Origin: Pseudomonas alcaligenes | Lineage (GTDB): Bacteria; Pseudomonadota; Gammaproteobacteria; Pseudomonadales; Pseudomonadaceae | Assembly (NCBI RefSeq): GCF_014490745.1 | Contig: NZ_LZEU01000001.1 | Location: forward strand, 4,305,501-4,369,500 | Direction of reading: 5' to 3' | Length of the DNA: 64,000 nt | Part shown: positions 57,201 to 64,000 of the stretch, in pieces | Numbering within the stretch: position 1 is the stretch's first letter | Layout of the letters: each line of letters begins with the position of its first letter | The notes under the pieces: generated by a model | Told to the model about the DNA's origin: nothing | The model's database searches: none | The model's input: the letters and a program-made list of their open reading frames with translations, nothing else | Translations under genes and position numbers: made by a program

Positions 57201-58208
57201 CCGCTCGTCCGCACCATTGCTGCCCGAGCTCGAGGAGACCGTTACCAGCTTGTAGCAATCGTCGTCGTGGATGGTGCCGTCACAGCCGGTTAGCGCACTG
57301 CTGTAAACGTAGTAGTAGGCCGGCACGGCGCTGGTGGTCTTGTCCGTGGTGGTGATCGTGGTAGTGGTGGTCGGTGTCGCGGTGGTGGTCACCTTGACGA
57401 TGTACTTGCTGCCACTCTTGGTGCAGGCAATGCTCGAGTAGGCCGTCACCGTGGTGACATAGCTGCTGGTGGTGATGGTCGAGCCGGTGCTTGCACTGGT
57501 GCTGGTCGTGGTGGTGGTCGAGCCCTTCGAGCTGGTGCTGCTGATCGAAGACGGGCAGCTGCTGGCACTGGAGCTGTAGGTCACTCCAGTAGTAGTGGTG
57601 GTCGAGCCCGTGGTGTTGGTGGTGCTGGAGGTAGCGGCAAAGTCCGCCGAGGGGTTGGCCGCCAGGTAGTAGACCTTGCCGGTGGTTCCGTAGGTGGTCG
57701 AGCTGGTGTAGCTGGCCATGGCCGTGGAGGCGTAGCTGGTGTCGTAGTTCCAGGTCACGCGGTAGGTCGAGCTAAGGTCGAAACTGCCCTTGCTGGTGAT
57801 GAAACCGTTGACATAGGCCGAGGTGAAACTGGTACTCAGCGGCGTGTAACTGGTCTTGCCGCTGCTGTAGGTTACGCTGTACGGCACCTCGTAAGTGACC
57901 TCCGGGTTGTAATACAGCGGGTTGAAGGTCGACGACTTGGCCCGCCGGCTGACTCGCACCTGATCGGCCGTGTAGCCGTTATAGGTCGCGGGAGAGATAG
58001 GGCTCATCGAGTCGGGCGCGAAGGCCCAGCGCATACTCGACGAGTTGTCGATGGTCACCATGATGTTCGGCGCCACCCCCTCGGTGAGGAACAGCGGCAA
58101 CTGGCTCAGTGACAGGCTGGCCCCCTCCGCCTGATCAGCCACCGCCAAAATGCACAGGCCGGCCAGCAGGCCAGTCAGGCTCTTGCCGAAGAACTCGGTA
58201 CTGCTCAT
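54279..58208 (-). CDS. pilY1: Type IV pilus tip adhesin/assembly protein PilY1
   Basis: Large exported pilus-tip protein of 1309 aa that primes assembly with the minor pilins, binds surfaces and signals surface contact. The signal peptide ends near ADQAEGA. A VWA domain with MIDAS DNSSSM at 54-59 forms the N-terminal part and is interrupted at 191-294 by a stretch made mostly of Ser and Thr. The C-terminal beta-propeller holds a calcium site DLDADQIAD near 1010, like the one needed for pilus extension in P. aeruginosa, and RGD near 771. A second EF-hand-like motif DLNNDGIINAED is near 1240. It is longer than the 1160-odd aa of the PAO1 protein, mainly through the insert. It lies in the minor pilin operon between pilX and pilE. 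Confidence 0.93.
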   Translation of the reverse strand: MSSTEFFGKSLTGLLAGLCILAVADQAEGASLSLSQLPLFLTEGVAPNIMVTIDNSSSMRWAFAPDSMSPISPATYNGYTADQVRVSRRAKSSTFNPLYYNPEVTYEVPYSVTYSSGKTSYTPLSTSFTSAYVNGFITSKGSFDLSSTYRVTWNYDTSYASTAMASYTSSTTYGTTGKVYYLAANPSADFAATSSTTNTTGSTTTTTGVTYSSSASSCPSSISSTSSKGSTTTTTSTSASTGSTITTSSYVTTVTAYSSIACTKSGSKYIVKVTTTATPTTTTTITTTDKTTSAVPAYYYVYSSALTGCDGTIHDDDCYKLVTVSSSSGSNGADERQNFANWYSFYRNRQLATQSAANLAFSTLSDSTRLSWQALGTSDTCISSSSYLTSYNCRGLVNSSTSYYDNRLRNFSGTHRAAFFAWLGDIYYNQSTPLIAAVDRVGAMLSLSGVNSPYAYSPGTTSEPVYSCRASYSITLTDGIWNDANSAVEYDNKTLDLPDGQSYSPRAPYKDSTSYTLADLAFKYWATDAQTSVANEVPAYTEETSTNATTQYWNPKNDPATWQHMVSYFVGLGLSASLTNPAWGGDTYSGDYASLADGSKSWPAAAVNSDNNVYDLWHAAINSRGEFFSVDSPGDLVEALKQVVNRISEQTAAAASPAVTSPLLDSDGSNTYNTYTYTPKFSSADWSGDLIKYQQDTVAGTKAEVWSAQDILDSTYASGNSAYGSRVVKMASSTGSLQDFTWANLTTAQKATLNKGLDSTADTYGSSRVSYLRGDRSNEGTLFRTRSHVLGDIIDSTPVIVRKPSRLASRMNAAEGQSASDANSYTRFKSAYASRATRIYVGANDGMLHAFSEDGVETFTFIPSEVIGNLYKLTDEDYSGSAHQYYVDGSPTEADVYFSGAWHSVLIGSLRGGGRSLFALDVTDPDNISLLWEISADDSAYSELGYTYSKPAVTRLSNGDWVVVAGNGYNSDNDKAVLYLINVEDGSLIKSFVAADSSSAVNGLASPYVADLDADQIADYVYAGDLHGNLWRFDLLGASSSAYATSFSGKPLYSALNSSGTTQPITSRPYLAKHPAGTGYIVVFGTGKYLESADADPNTAVAQSVYGIWDSAATAGSTVSSTPTLSRSKLVAQTVSSETSASFDNNGTAVTANIRTMSANEVDWLNDDGSINKYGWYLDLKVGSTLEGEMVVNNPYVSDDLLIVSTLTPNDDPCADGVSTWLLTLDPYTGGGTSFETLDLNNDGIINAEDSYADAVVSGTEMDGLTGGFTVTRDSDGNIVICGSDSCETLSGSASSSGRQSWRAIQTKE
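57327..57638 (-). repeat. Ser/Thr-rich low-complexity insert in pilY1
   Basis: About 104 codons (residues 191-294 of PilY1) of which more than half are Ser or Thr, with runs such as TGSTTTTTG and GSTTTTTSTSAS, interrupted by a few Cys and Tyr. At DNA level it is built of imperfect triplet repeats (ggt/tgg on the plus strand), a pattern prone to slippage. Confidence 0.8.
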
Positions 58209-58220
58209 CTCACCTGCTCC

Positions 58221-58814
58221 TCAGAAGCGCCGAATGGTCACGCTTTGCAATACGGGGGTCATACGTTCGCCACCGGCCTTGCCGGCACTGGTCGCCACGT
58301 AGTAATGCGGGCCGACGCCGTAGGCCGACTCTTCGACATTGGTCACTTCGTTGCCCGGGTCGTAGCCGTAGTACGCCAGGTTCCAGCGCGGCGCCGAGGC
58401 GAAACTGGAGTTCTCGTCGGTACCGCTGTAGTCGATGGCGTAGTTGGCGCTTTCCCACCACTGGGCCAGGCTGCCGGAACTGCCGGCATGACTCTCGTAG
58501 TCGAAGAAGCTGGCGCCTAGCTCGTCATTGAGGATGCACAGGTTGCTGTGCTCGGCGACGCTGGCACTGCAGCTGGCCGCGCCCTCGTCCAGTTCGCTGT
58601 AAGCCGCCAAGCGCCGCTCCGCCTCGCGCAATGCCGACTCGCCGGCATTGCCGGCCATCTTCTGCTCGGCCACGCTGCCGCTGATACGCGCCTGCAGGGT
58701 GGACTCGCGCATGCTGTTGGTGGCCAGCAGGGTAAGCACCAGCAGCAGGAGCAGGGCAACGACGAGGACGGCGCCGTGCTGGCGCCTGGCAAATGCGGGC
58801 ATGGGGCTTCTCAT
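58221..58814 (-). CDS. pilX: Type IV pilus minor pilin PilX
   Basis: Minor pilin-like protein of 197 aa. The class III-type N-terminus RRQHG/AVLVVALLLLLVLTLLA lacks the Glu5 of major pilins, as usual for PilX. The family's helix RESTLQARISGSVAEQKMAGNAGESALREAE is recognisable in parts (ESTLQARI, AGNAGESAL). The start ATG 58814 overlaps the pilW stop by four bases, and its end lies 12 bases before pilY1. It caps the minor pilin complex beneath PilY1. Confidence 0.92.
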   Translation of the reverse strand: MRSPMPAFARRQHGAVLVVALLLLLVLTLLATNSMRESTLQARISGSVAEQKMAGNAGESALREAERRLAAYSELDEGAASCSASVAEHSNLCILNDELGASFFDYESHAGSSGSLAQWWESANYAIDYSGTDENSSFASAPRWNLAYYGYDPGNEVTNVEESAYGVGPHYYVATSAGKAGGERMTPVLQSVTIRRF

Positions 58815-59524
58815 GGCATCAGGTTGCGCAGCGTCACGCTGCCTTGGGTGATCTGGTAGATCTGGCTGCTGTCGGTATCCAGGCTCTGCTCGCTGAGGCT
58901 GTTCCAGCGCTCCAGCACGTTGCTCTGCACGGCATTGCGCAGCTTGCCGCCATTGCTCAGCAACAGGGCGAAACGCACCGACTGGTTGTCGTCGTCGCTA
59001 TCCGGAAGGTCGCCCATGGCAAAGCCGGCCACATCGTCGACCAGCACCGCCGACGTACTGCCGATGGAGCAGCTGAGCTGCGAGTTGTCGCTGTCATAGT
59101 CCAGGTTGAGCAGGACATCGGCACTGCCGCTCACCTCCCCGCCCTGGCAATCGAGCTCGTTGCCATCCGCATCAGCACTCGCCTGATAACGGATGCACAG
59201 ACCGCTACCTGCCGAGTTCTTCTTGATCGTCTCGCCGGCGGCGAAAGCCGGGCAGCCGCCACTACTGCTGATGGCGGGAAAACTGTTGGCCAGGCTGACC
59301 CAGGGCTCTGCCCGGTAGCCGGTACGAGCCAGCAGCTGTTCGAGGATCAGACCGGCGAAGCGGCTCTTACCCAGGTTGCTGGCCTGCCCCTGCTGGAACA
59401 GGTAAGCGCTCTTGTTATCGATGTAGAACTGGGTGATACCGAGGATCAGGAAGCAGCTGATGGTCAGCGCCACCATCAGTTCGATCAGCGACAGGCCGGC
59501 CTGGGACGCGGCGGTTCTGGACAT
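58811..59524 (-). CDS. pilW: Type IV pilus minor pilin PilW
   Basis: Minor pilin of 237 aa. The prepilin cleavage site is AG/LSLIELMVALTISCFLILG with Glu5 in place, followed by the PilW-type globular region. It begins 9 bases after pilV and its stop overlaps pilX. With PilV, PilX and FimU it forms the tip complex that primes pilus assembly in the inner membrane. Confidence 0.92.
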   Translation of the reverse strand: MSRTAASQAGLSLIELMVALTISCFLILGITQFYIDNKSAYLFQQGQASNLGKSRFAGLILEQLLARTGYRAEPWVSLANSFPAISSSGGCPAFAAGETIKKNSAGSGLCIRYQASADADGNELDCQGGEVSGSADVLLNLDYDSDNSQLSCSIGSTSAVLVDDVAGFAMGDLPDSDDDNQSVRFALLLSNGGKLRNAVQSNVLERWNSLSEQSLDTDSSQIYQITQGSVTLRNLMP

Positions 59525-59533
59525 GAGCAGACC

Positions 59534-60082
59534 TCAGAGTTCGCTACGCAGGCGGTAGACGCAGATGTTGTCTGGGCACTCGCCGGACTTGTCGACCCAG
59601 GCGATCTGGATCATCACCACCGAGCTGTCGCTGGTGGTGCAGTAGCCTGGGCTACTGCTCGGGCAAATGGCGAAGCTGGCCTTGAACAGGGTGTCGTTGA
59701 CTGGTAGCAGGTTGCCGACATCCTGCAGCCAGCAATCCAGGTCGGCGCTGGCTACCGCACTGCCTCCTGTGCTGCGGCTGCGCGACAGGCAGCTGGTGAG
59801 AGCGGTGGAGCCCGAGGTGAAGGCCGTGCCCGGTGCCTTGTAGTACTTCGAGGAGGTGGTGAACAGGTCGTCGCTCAGCGCCCCGTCCGGGTTGCTGCGC
59901 ATCAGTTCGAGCAGGTTGTCGGCCAGCAGGATGGCCTGGTTCTGGTTCACCGCGCCCTGGGTGTACTGGATGCTGCGCCCCTGCAGGGCAAACATGCCCA
60001 GCACGCCGACGCAGGTGACCACCAGGCTGACCAGAACCTCAATCATGCTGAATCCACCACAGTGCCTCATCATCACTGGCAT
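59534..60082 (-). CDS. pilV: Type IV pilus minor pilin PilV
   Basis: Minor pilin of 182 aa. The prepilin site is CGG/FSMIEVLVSLVVTCVGVLG with Glu5, followed by a Ser/Thr-rich globular domain with several Cys. ATG 60082 is chosen because GGAGAG lies about 8 bases upstream within the end of fimU; the coding regions overlap by 10 bases. Later Met codons at 60073 and 60070 are possible. Confidence 0.9.
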   Translation of the reverse strand: MPVMMRHCGGFSMIEVLVSLVVTCVGVLGMFALQGRSIQYTQGAVNQNQAILLADNLLELMRSNPDGALSDDLFTTSSKYYKAPGTAFTSGSTALTSCLSRSRSTGGSAVASADLDCWLQDVGNLLPVNDTLFKASFAICPSSSPGYCTTSDSSVVMIQIAWVDKSGECPDNICVYRLRSEL

Positions 60083-60564
60083 GAGACGCTCTCCGGTGCG
60101 GAAATCTGCCCACTGCGCGCGACCGAGATCGTCTTGCCGGTGGTGGTGCTGTCGCCGCTGTAGCACAGGGTGATGACGGTGGCGCTGCTACTGGTGCCAT
60201 TGGCGTAGAAGGCCAGCGCGCTGACGGCGGTATTGGCCGTGCTGGCCACTACCTGGGGCTGGTTGAGGCTCTCGTAGTGGCGCAACGTGGTCGAGTCACC
60301 ATCGCTGCCCGCCTGCACATCCAGGGTAGCCGTCCAGGCATCGCTGGCGGTGGCGCTGATCGACACTTTCTGGCCGCGGCTGACGGCCTCACCCCGGGCG
60401 TACTGCAGCAAGCCGTACAGCTCATTGCTGGCCGCTTCGATACTGTTGCGCCGAATTATCTCGCCCAGACTGGGAACGGCCAGCATCGCCAGAATCGCCA
60501 GAATGCTCAGGACAATCATCAGCTCAATCAGGGTAAAACCACGCACGCCCCTGAGTACTTCCAC
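60073..60564 (-). CDS. fimU: Type IV pilus minor pilin FimU (GspH/FimT type)
   Basis: Minor pseudopilin of 163 aa that connects the tip complex to the major pilin. It has the GspH-like prepilin leader MEVLRGVRG/FTLIELMIVLSILAIL with Glu5 and the GspH domain. The start is a GTG at 60564 with GAGG 6-8 bases upstream; two in-frame TGA codons lie just before it, so no earlier start is possible. It heads the fimU-pilV-pilW-pilX-pilY1-pilE operon, here preceded by a 330-base gap with a sigma-28-like promoter and leader hairpins. In P. aeruginosa the operon is activated by AlgR; I could not see a clear AlgR site. Confidence 0.92.
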   Translation of the reverse strand: MEVLRGVRGFTLIELMIVLSILAILAMLAVPSLGEIIRRNSIEAASNELYGLLQYARGEAVSRGQKVSISATASDAWTATLDVQAGSDGDSTTLRHYESLNQPQVVASTANTAVSALAFYANGTSSSATVITLCYSGDSTTTGKTISVARSGQISAPESVSCQ

Positions 60565-60579
60565 GCGCCAACCTCATCA

Positions 60580-60610
60580 GCCGTATAAAACCAGCCTCCT
60601 TATATACGGC
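60580..60610 (-). other. Leader hairpin with exposed AGGAGG before fimU
   Basis: GCCGTATA (60580-60587) and TATACGGC (60603-60610) are exact inverted repeats around a 15-base loop. On the minus strand the loop carries AAGGAGG, an ideal Shine-Dalgarno without a start codon at working distance. It lies 16 bases before the fimU GTG. Confidence 0.55.
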
Positions 60611-60686
60611 CTGATTCGGCGTGCTCTACCACCATCTGGTAATGGGAAAAGTACAATCGACGGGACTTGTATCAGCCCCAATGCAA

Positions 60687-60729
60687 AATCGCTGCGAACA
60701 TGAAACAGCCCACATTTACCGCAGCGATT
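60687..60729 (-). other. Second leader stem upstream of fimU
   Basis: AATCGCTGCG (60687-60696) and CGCAGCGATT (60720-60729) are perfect 10-base arms around a 23-base loop, within the fimU leader. On the minus strand the stem is followed by TTGC rather than a long T-run, so attenuation is possible but not proven. Confidence 0.55.
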
Positions 60730-60778
60730 GGTACAAAGCGGATACAAAAAAATTGGCTGAACGAGAGCGGAAAAGGGC

Positions 60779-60805
60779 GTATCGGCACACCAGCGAATGA
60801 CTTTA
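60779..60805 (-). promoter_or_regulatory. Sigma-28 (FliA)-type promoter upstream of fimU
   Basis: On the minus strand TAAAG (60805-60801) is followed by 14 bases and GCCGATAC (60786-60779). Against TAAA-N15-GCCGATAA this has a full -35, exact spacing and 7 of 8 in the -10. It points at the minor pilin operon and gives a leader of roughly 205 bases. The rest of the 330-base gap holds the two hairpins and no gene. Confidence 0.6.
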
Positions 60806-60894
60806 GCTCGCCCGCCCGCGCTCTTTGAACCAAGTCAGCCCCTGCTGAGGCTGACCTGGGCTCAGCAATAACCTCGCAGCCACGCGCGCAGCAA

Positions 60895-62826
60895 TTACGC
60901 GTCAGTGCCCCTCAGCAACGGCGGCATCGGGCAGTCGAGGGTTTCCGCCACTGCGCGCATCAGCTCGGCCTCAGTGGCGGTGATCTGCCCGTCGTGGCCG
61001 ACGCAACGAGCCATGGCCTTGAGCAGCTGCGGTTTCTGCAGCGGTTGCAGCAGGCTGAGGCGATCCAGCGCCGCGTTCAGGGCCTTGAGTGGCACCTCGG
61101 CCGCTGTGCGCAGGCTGAGGCTGGCGAATGGCAGGTCGCTGCCGGCCTCGGCAAAGGCTGCGGCCGCCTGAGCGGCATCCGCGTGGCCGGCGTGGGCCAG
61201 GGCTGAAAGCAGGATGCCTGTCTCATCGACCAACTCGGCCAGGTGCAGCTTGCCGCCACTGGCGCGCGGCCCTTCGACATGCCGCTCGACGATGCGCAGC
61301 AGCGTCCACTCCAGCAGCTCGACCCGCTCGTCAGCCTTGATCAGGCGCACCAGGTTGGCCTTGAACGCCATGAACTCGGCCTTGGCCAGCTGCTTGAGCG
61401 CCGGCAGCGCCAGCTCCAGCAGCGGCAGGCGCAGGCCCTGGTCGAGGCTTAGCAGGCCATCGCGCAGCACGCCGAGCACGCCCAGCAGCGAAGGTTCCAG
61501 CTCCGGGCGCAGCAGGGCGAACTGCTGTTCCTGCACCGCGCTGTCGCGACTGAGCAGCAGGCCGTAGACCACCGCCTGGGCGCCCAGGGTGCTGTGTGCG
61601 GCACTCTTCAGCGCCGGCGGCAGGCTGTGCAGGGTCTGCCGGGCCTGAGCCAGGTGCGCCTGCTGCGGCTGGCCGATGGCGGCGATCGACTGCTCGGCCG
61701 CGGCCTGGCCGTACTGCGTGGCCACGGCCACGCCACCCAGCACGCGCTGCCATTTTTCCTGGCGCTCGTCCTCGCCCTCATCCGCCTCGTCCTCCTCGGG
61801 CTCGGCCAGCTCGACGGCGGGGAACTGGCCATCCCAGCCCGGCTCGATGCGGCGGATGCGCTCCTCCAGCGGCGGGTGGGTGGCCATCATCCCGTCCAGC
61901 GCCTGGCTGATACCGGCGCCGAAGTACATGTGGCTGAACTCGGCGGCATGCGCAGCATCCAGCTGCGAGCCGCTGGCGTGGCCGCCGATCTTCTTCAGCG
62001 CGCCGCCGATGCCGTCCGGATTGCGGGTGAACTGCACGGCCGAGGCATCGGCGAGAAACTCGCGCTGGCGGCTGACGGCGGCCTTGATCAGGTTGCCGAA
62101 GAAGGTGCCGGCATAGCCCAGCACCCACAGGGTCACGCCGACGGCGATGATCAGCGCCATGCTGTTGTTGCGGTCGGAACGGCTGGAGCGCGCGCTGCCC
62201 AGGTTGCGCAGGATGAAGCCGCCGATCAGGCCGAGCAGGAGAATGCCGTGGAGGATCGACACCAGGCGCGTGTTGAGGCGCATGTCGCCGTGGAAGATAT
62301 GGCTGAACTCATGGGCGATCACCCCCTGCAGCTCGTCACGCGAAAGCAGTTCGATGGCGCCACGGGTGATGCCGATCACCGCGTTCTGCGGTGTCAGCCC
62401 GGCGGCGAAGGCGTTGATGCCCTCGTCCTCCAGCACATACACCGGCGGTACCGGGATACCCGAGGCGATGGCCATTTCCTCGACCACGTTGAGCAGGCGC
62501 TGCTCGCCGATGCCCTGCGGTTCCAGGTTGATCAGCCGGCCGCCGAGGCGCTCGACCACCGCCTTGCCGCCGCCACTCATCTGCAGGCTCTTGTACAGGC
62601 TGCCGAGCAGCACCACGCCAATCACCACCAGCGCCACGTCGCCAACCAGGCCCCAGTCGATACCGACCGGACGGTAGCCGCTGTGGTAGTTGTCGCCCAT
62701 GAAGCGCCAGAGCAGGCTCAGCACCAGACTGGTAATGGCGATCAGGCTGGTCACCGCCAGCGCCATGAGCAGCACCAGGCGCCCGGTGTTGCGCTGGGCG
62801 CGATCCTGTTGTTCGAAGAAATTCAT
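60895..62826 (-). CDS. M48-family membrane metalloprotease with long C-terminal extension
   Basis: Inner-membrane zinc protease of 643 aa. Two membrane segments lie at about 18-42 and 60-80, and the active site is HEFSH near residue 171, followed by two more membrane segments (about 195-215 and 228-250) and the zinc-binding Glu in QREFLADASAV. HtpX-type proteases are under 300-350 aa; here an acidic spacer (EPEEDEADEGEDE) and about 280 helical residues follow the catalytic domain. The C-terminal TEAELMRAVAETLDCPMPP looks like a TerB-like end. It is downstream of lemA by 24 bases, a pairing seen in many bacteria. Substrates unknown. Confidence 0.88.
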   Translation of the reverse strand: MNFFEQQDRAQRNTGRLVLLMALAVTSLIAITSLVLSLLWRFMGDNYHSGYRPVGIDWGLVGDVALVVIGVVLLGSLYKSLQMSGGGKAVVERLGGRLINLEPQGIGEQRLLNVVEEMAIASGIPVPPVYVLEDEGINAFAAGLTPQNAVIGITRGAIELLSRDELQGVIAHEFSHIFHGDMRLNTRLVSILHGILLLGLIGGFILRNLGSARSSRSDRNNSMALIIAVGVTLWVLGYAGTFFGNLIKAAVSRQREFLADASAVQFTRNPDGIGGALKKIGGHASGSQLDAAHAAEFSHMYFGAGISQALDGMMATHPPLEERIRRIEPGWDGQFPAVELAEPEEDEADEGEDERQEKWQRVLGGVAVATQYGQAAAEQSIAAIGQPQQAHLAQARQTLHSLPPALKSAAHSTLGAQAVVYGLLLSRDSAVQEQQFALLRPELEPSLLGVLGVLRDGLLSLDQGLRLPLLELALPALKQLAKAEFMAFKANLVRLIKADERVELLEWTLLRIVERHVEGPRASGGKLHLAELVDETGILLSALAHAGHADAAQAAAAFAEAGSDLPFASLSLRTAAEVPLKALNAALDRLSLLQPLQKPQLLKAMARCVGHDGQITATEAELMRAVAETLDCPMPPLLRGTDA

Positions 62827-62850
62827 CGCGCGATCCGTGCGTGCCGAGAC

Positions 62851-63447
62851 TTAGAAGGAAACTTTCGGCGCCGCCTGGATCTGTGCGCTGTCCTCGAACA
62901 CCAGCAGGCTGGCGTCCTGGCTGTGGCCGAAGGTATTGGCCAGGGCCACCGGCGGGAAGCTCTGCTTGTAGGTGTTGTAGGCCATCACCGCATCGTTGAA
63001 GGCCTGGCGGGCGAAGGCCACCTTGTTCTCGGTGCTCGACAGCTCCTCGCTGAGCTGCTGCATGTTCTGCGAGGCCTTGAGATCCGGGTAGGCTTCCATG
63101 GTCACGTTAAGGCGGCTCATGGCGCCGCTCAGTTGCTGCTCGGCGCCGGCCAGCTGGGCCATGGAGCCGGCATCGCCCGGCTGCGCGGCAGCGACCTTGA
63201 GCCCGGCGGAGGCGGCGTTGCGCGCGGCGATCACCGCTTCCAGGGTATCGCGCTCGTGGGCCATGTAGGCCTTGGCGGTTTCCACCAGGTTGGGGATCAG
63301 GTCATAGCGGCGCTTGAGCTGCACTTCGATCTGCGCGAAGGCGTTCTGATAGCGGTTACGCAGCGCCACCAGCTTGTTGTAGATACCGATGACGTAGAAG
63401 ACCAGAGCGGCCAGGATGACCAGAATGACGATGCTGGAAATTGCCAT
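62851..63447 (-). CDS. lemA: LemA family protein
   Basis: Membrane-anchored helical protein of 198 aa with a single N-terminal segment (IVILVILAALVFYVIGIYN) and a coiled-coil LemA domain (RRYDLIPNLVETAKAYMAHE). AAGGA lies 7 bases before ATG 63447. The neighbouring M48 protease gene is co-transcribed; such LemA-protease pairs are thought to handle membrane protein quality or signalling, but the molecular role is open. Divergent from a pentapeptide-repeat gene. Confidence 0.93.
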   Translation of the reverse strand: MAISSIVILVILAALVFYVIGIYNKLVALRNRYQNAFAQIEVQLKRRYDLIPNLVETAKAYMAHERDTLEAVIAARNAASAGLKVAAAQPGDAGSMAQLAGAEQQLSGAMSRLNVTMEAYPDLKASQNMQQLSEELSSTENKVAFARQAFNDAVMAYNTYKQSFPPVALANTFGHSQDASLLVFEDSAQIQAAPKVSF

Positions 63448-63550
63448 GGAGATGTCCTTATCCGGGTAGGGGAAAGCCGATGGTAGCGGAAAGCCTCCGG
63501 CAGCGCGACGCAGCGGCTAGGCTTGCCTGGAGAGCCAACGGGAGGGTGCG

Positions 63551-64000
63551 ATGGGCGCCGACGACGATGCCTTCTGGTGCGATGCCGGCGCGGATCGGCG
63601 CGACACCCCCGAGCTGTGCGCCGCCCTGCAGGCGCGGGCCGCCAGTGACCGGCCGATGCTGGGTTTCCAGCTCAAGCGCGCCGAACTGGCCGGCGTCGAC
63701 CTGGTGCGCCACGGCAGCCGCAGCGGCTATCAACTGCGCGGCACCGACCTGTACCGCGCCAACCTGCAGGGTGCCCACCTGTTCGCCCTCGACCTGCGCG
63801 GCACCTCATTGATGAAGGCCGACCTGCGCGGCGCCAACCTGCACTGTGCTGACCTGCGCGACTGCAACCTGCTCGGTGCGCGCCTGGACGAAACGCGCCT
63901 GGACAACGTGATCTGGGATCGCCAGCTGCTGCAGGAGCGCCTCGGCCGCCAGGCCCTGCGCGGAGGCAACGCAGCCGGTGCCCGGCAGTACTTCGAGGAA
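63551..64000 (+). CDS. Pentapeptide-repeat protein (3' end cut by window)
   Basis: Open frame from ATG 63551, with GGGAGG 5 bases upstream, still open at the window end (150 codons). The N-terminus is MGADDDAFWCDAGADRRDTP; from about residue 40 to 115 it has pentapeptide repeats of the A(D/N)LxG type (LRGTDLYRANLQGAHL, then MKADLRGANLHCADL), which fold into a right-handed quadrilateral helix. A non-repeat region follows (VIWDRQLLQERLGR). No signal peptide. Function unknown; some such proteins bind DNA gyrase. Divergent from lemA. Confidence 0.85.
   Translation, partial: MGADDDAFWCDAGADRRDTPELCAALQARAASDRPMLGFQLKRAELAGVDLVRHGSRSGYQLRGTDLYRANLQGAHLFALDLRGTSLMKADLRGANLHCADLRDCNLLGARLDETRLDNVIWDRQLLQERLGRQALRGGNAAGARQYFEE

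Noticed and set aside
60576..60600. A leader peptide gene served by the AAGGAGG before fimU
   Set aside because: The only ATG downstream is 17 bases away and opens a short frame overlapping fimU; too far for normal initiation.
61594..63486. 630-codon plus-strand frame opposite the M48 and lemA genes
   Set aside because: Two well-supported minus-strand genes occupy the region, and this frame has antisense-type composition.

Overview
The window is a 64 kb, GC-rich, almost fully coding chromosomal segment of a Pseudomonas. Three things point there: the gene order agtD-agtC-agtB-agtA / agtR-agtS / djlA-murU-amgK / lptD-surA-pdxA-rsmA-apaG-apaH-glpE / prkA-yeaH-ycgB / cca / folK-folB / plsY / tsaD / rpsU-dnaG-rpoD / rmcA / tRNA(CAU), which from memory matches P. 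aeruginosa PAO1 PA0575-PA0606; Pseudomonas-type REP palindromes; and a complete fimU-pilV-pilW-pilX-pilY1-pilE minor pilin operon. The species cannot be named from the sequence alone. No prophage, integrase, transposase or CRISPR array was seen.

Layout. (1) 1-8.7 kb, minus strand: an ABC importer for short-chain amino acids (4-aminobutyrate/5-aminovalerate type), with one frameshifted and one intact binding protein, and its sensor kinase/response regulator pair. (2) 8.9-12.4 kb: a DUF3530 protein, a DnaJ-like protein and the muramic acid recycling genes amgK-murU. (3) 12.5-20.2 kb, plus strand: outer-membrane biogenesis and housekeeping genes lptD to glpE. (4) 20.3-25.3 kb: the stationary-phase trio prkA-yeaH-ycgB behind a sigma-S-like promoter. 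(5) 25.4-33.7 kb: cca, folate genes, plsY, tsaD and the macromolecular synthesis operon rpsU-dnaG-rpoD with its terminators. (6) 33.8-37.6 kb: the PAS/GGDEF/EAL protein RmcA and a CAU tRNA whose -10 box contains the rmcA stop codon.

The remembered PAO1 gene order stops at the tRNA. Downstream come accessory modules: an RTX metalloprotease with adhesin-like repeats and a secreted DUF5648 repeat protein (37.8-41.5 kb); a four-gene sulfate-ester operon (alkylsulfatase, DUF1254 protein, Cys-type sulfatase, DUF1145 protein) with a divergent LysR gene (41.5-47.7 kb); an agmatinase, polyamine-type binding protein and LysR module flanked by REP palindromes (47.8-51.2 kb); and a quinone/flavin reductase (51.6 kb).

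The last part is about surface structures. A flagellin gene, apparently outside any flagellar cluster, sits just downstream of the minor pilin operon. PilY1 carries a roughly 100-residue Ser/Thr-rich insertion. A close match to a sigma-28 (FliA) promoter lies about 200 bases upstream of fimU, followed by a structured leader, and the flagellin gene has a perfect sigma-28 -10 box. This possible coupling of type IV pilus tip proteins to the flagellar sigma factor is the most interesting hypothesis here. The window ends with an M48 protease/LemA pair and a truncated pentapeptide-repeat gene.
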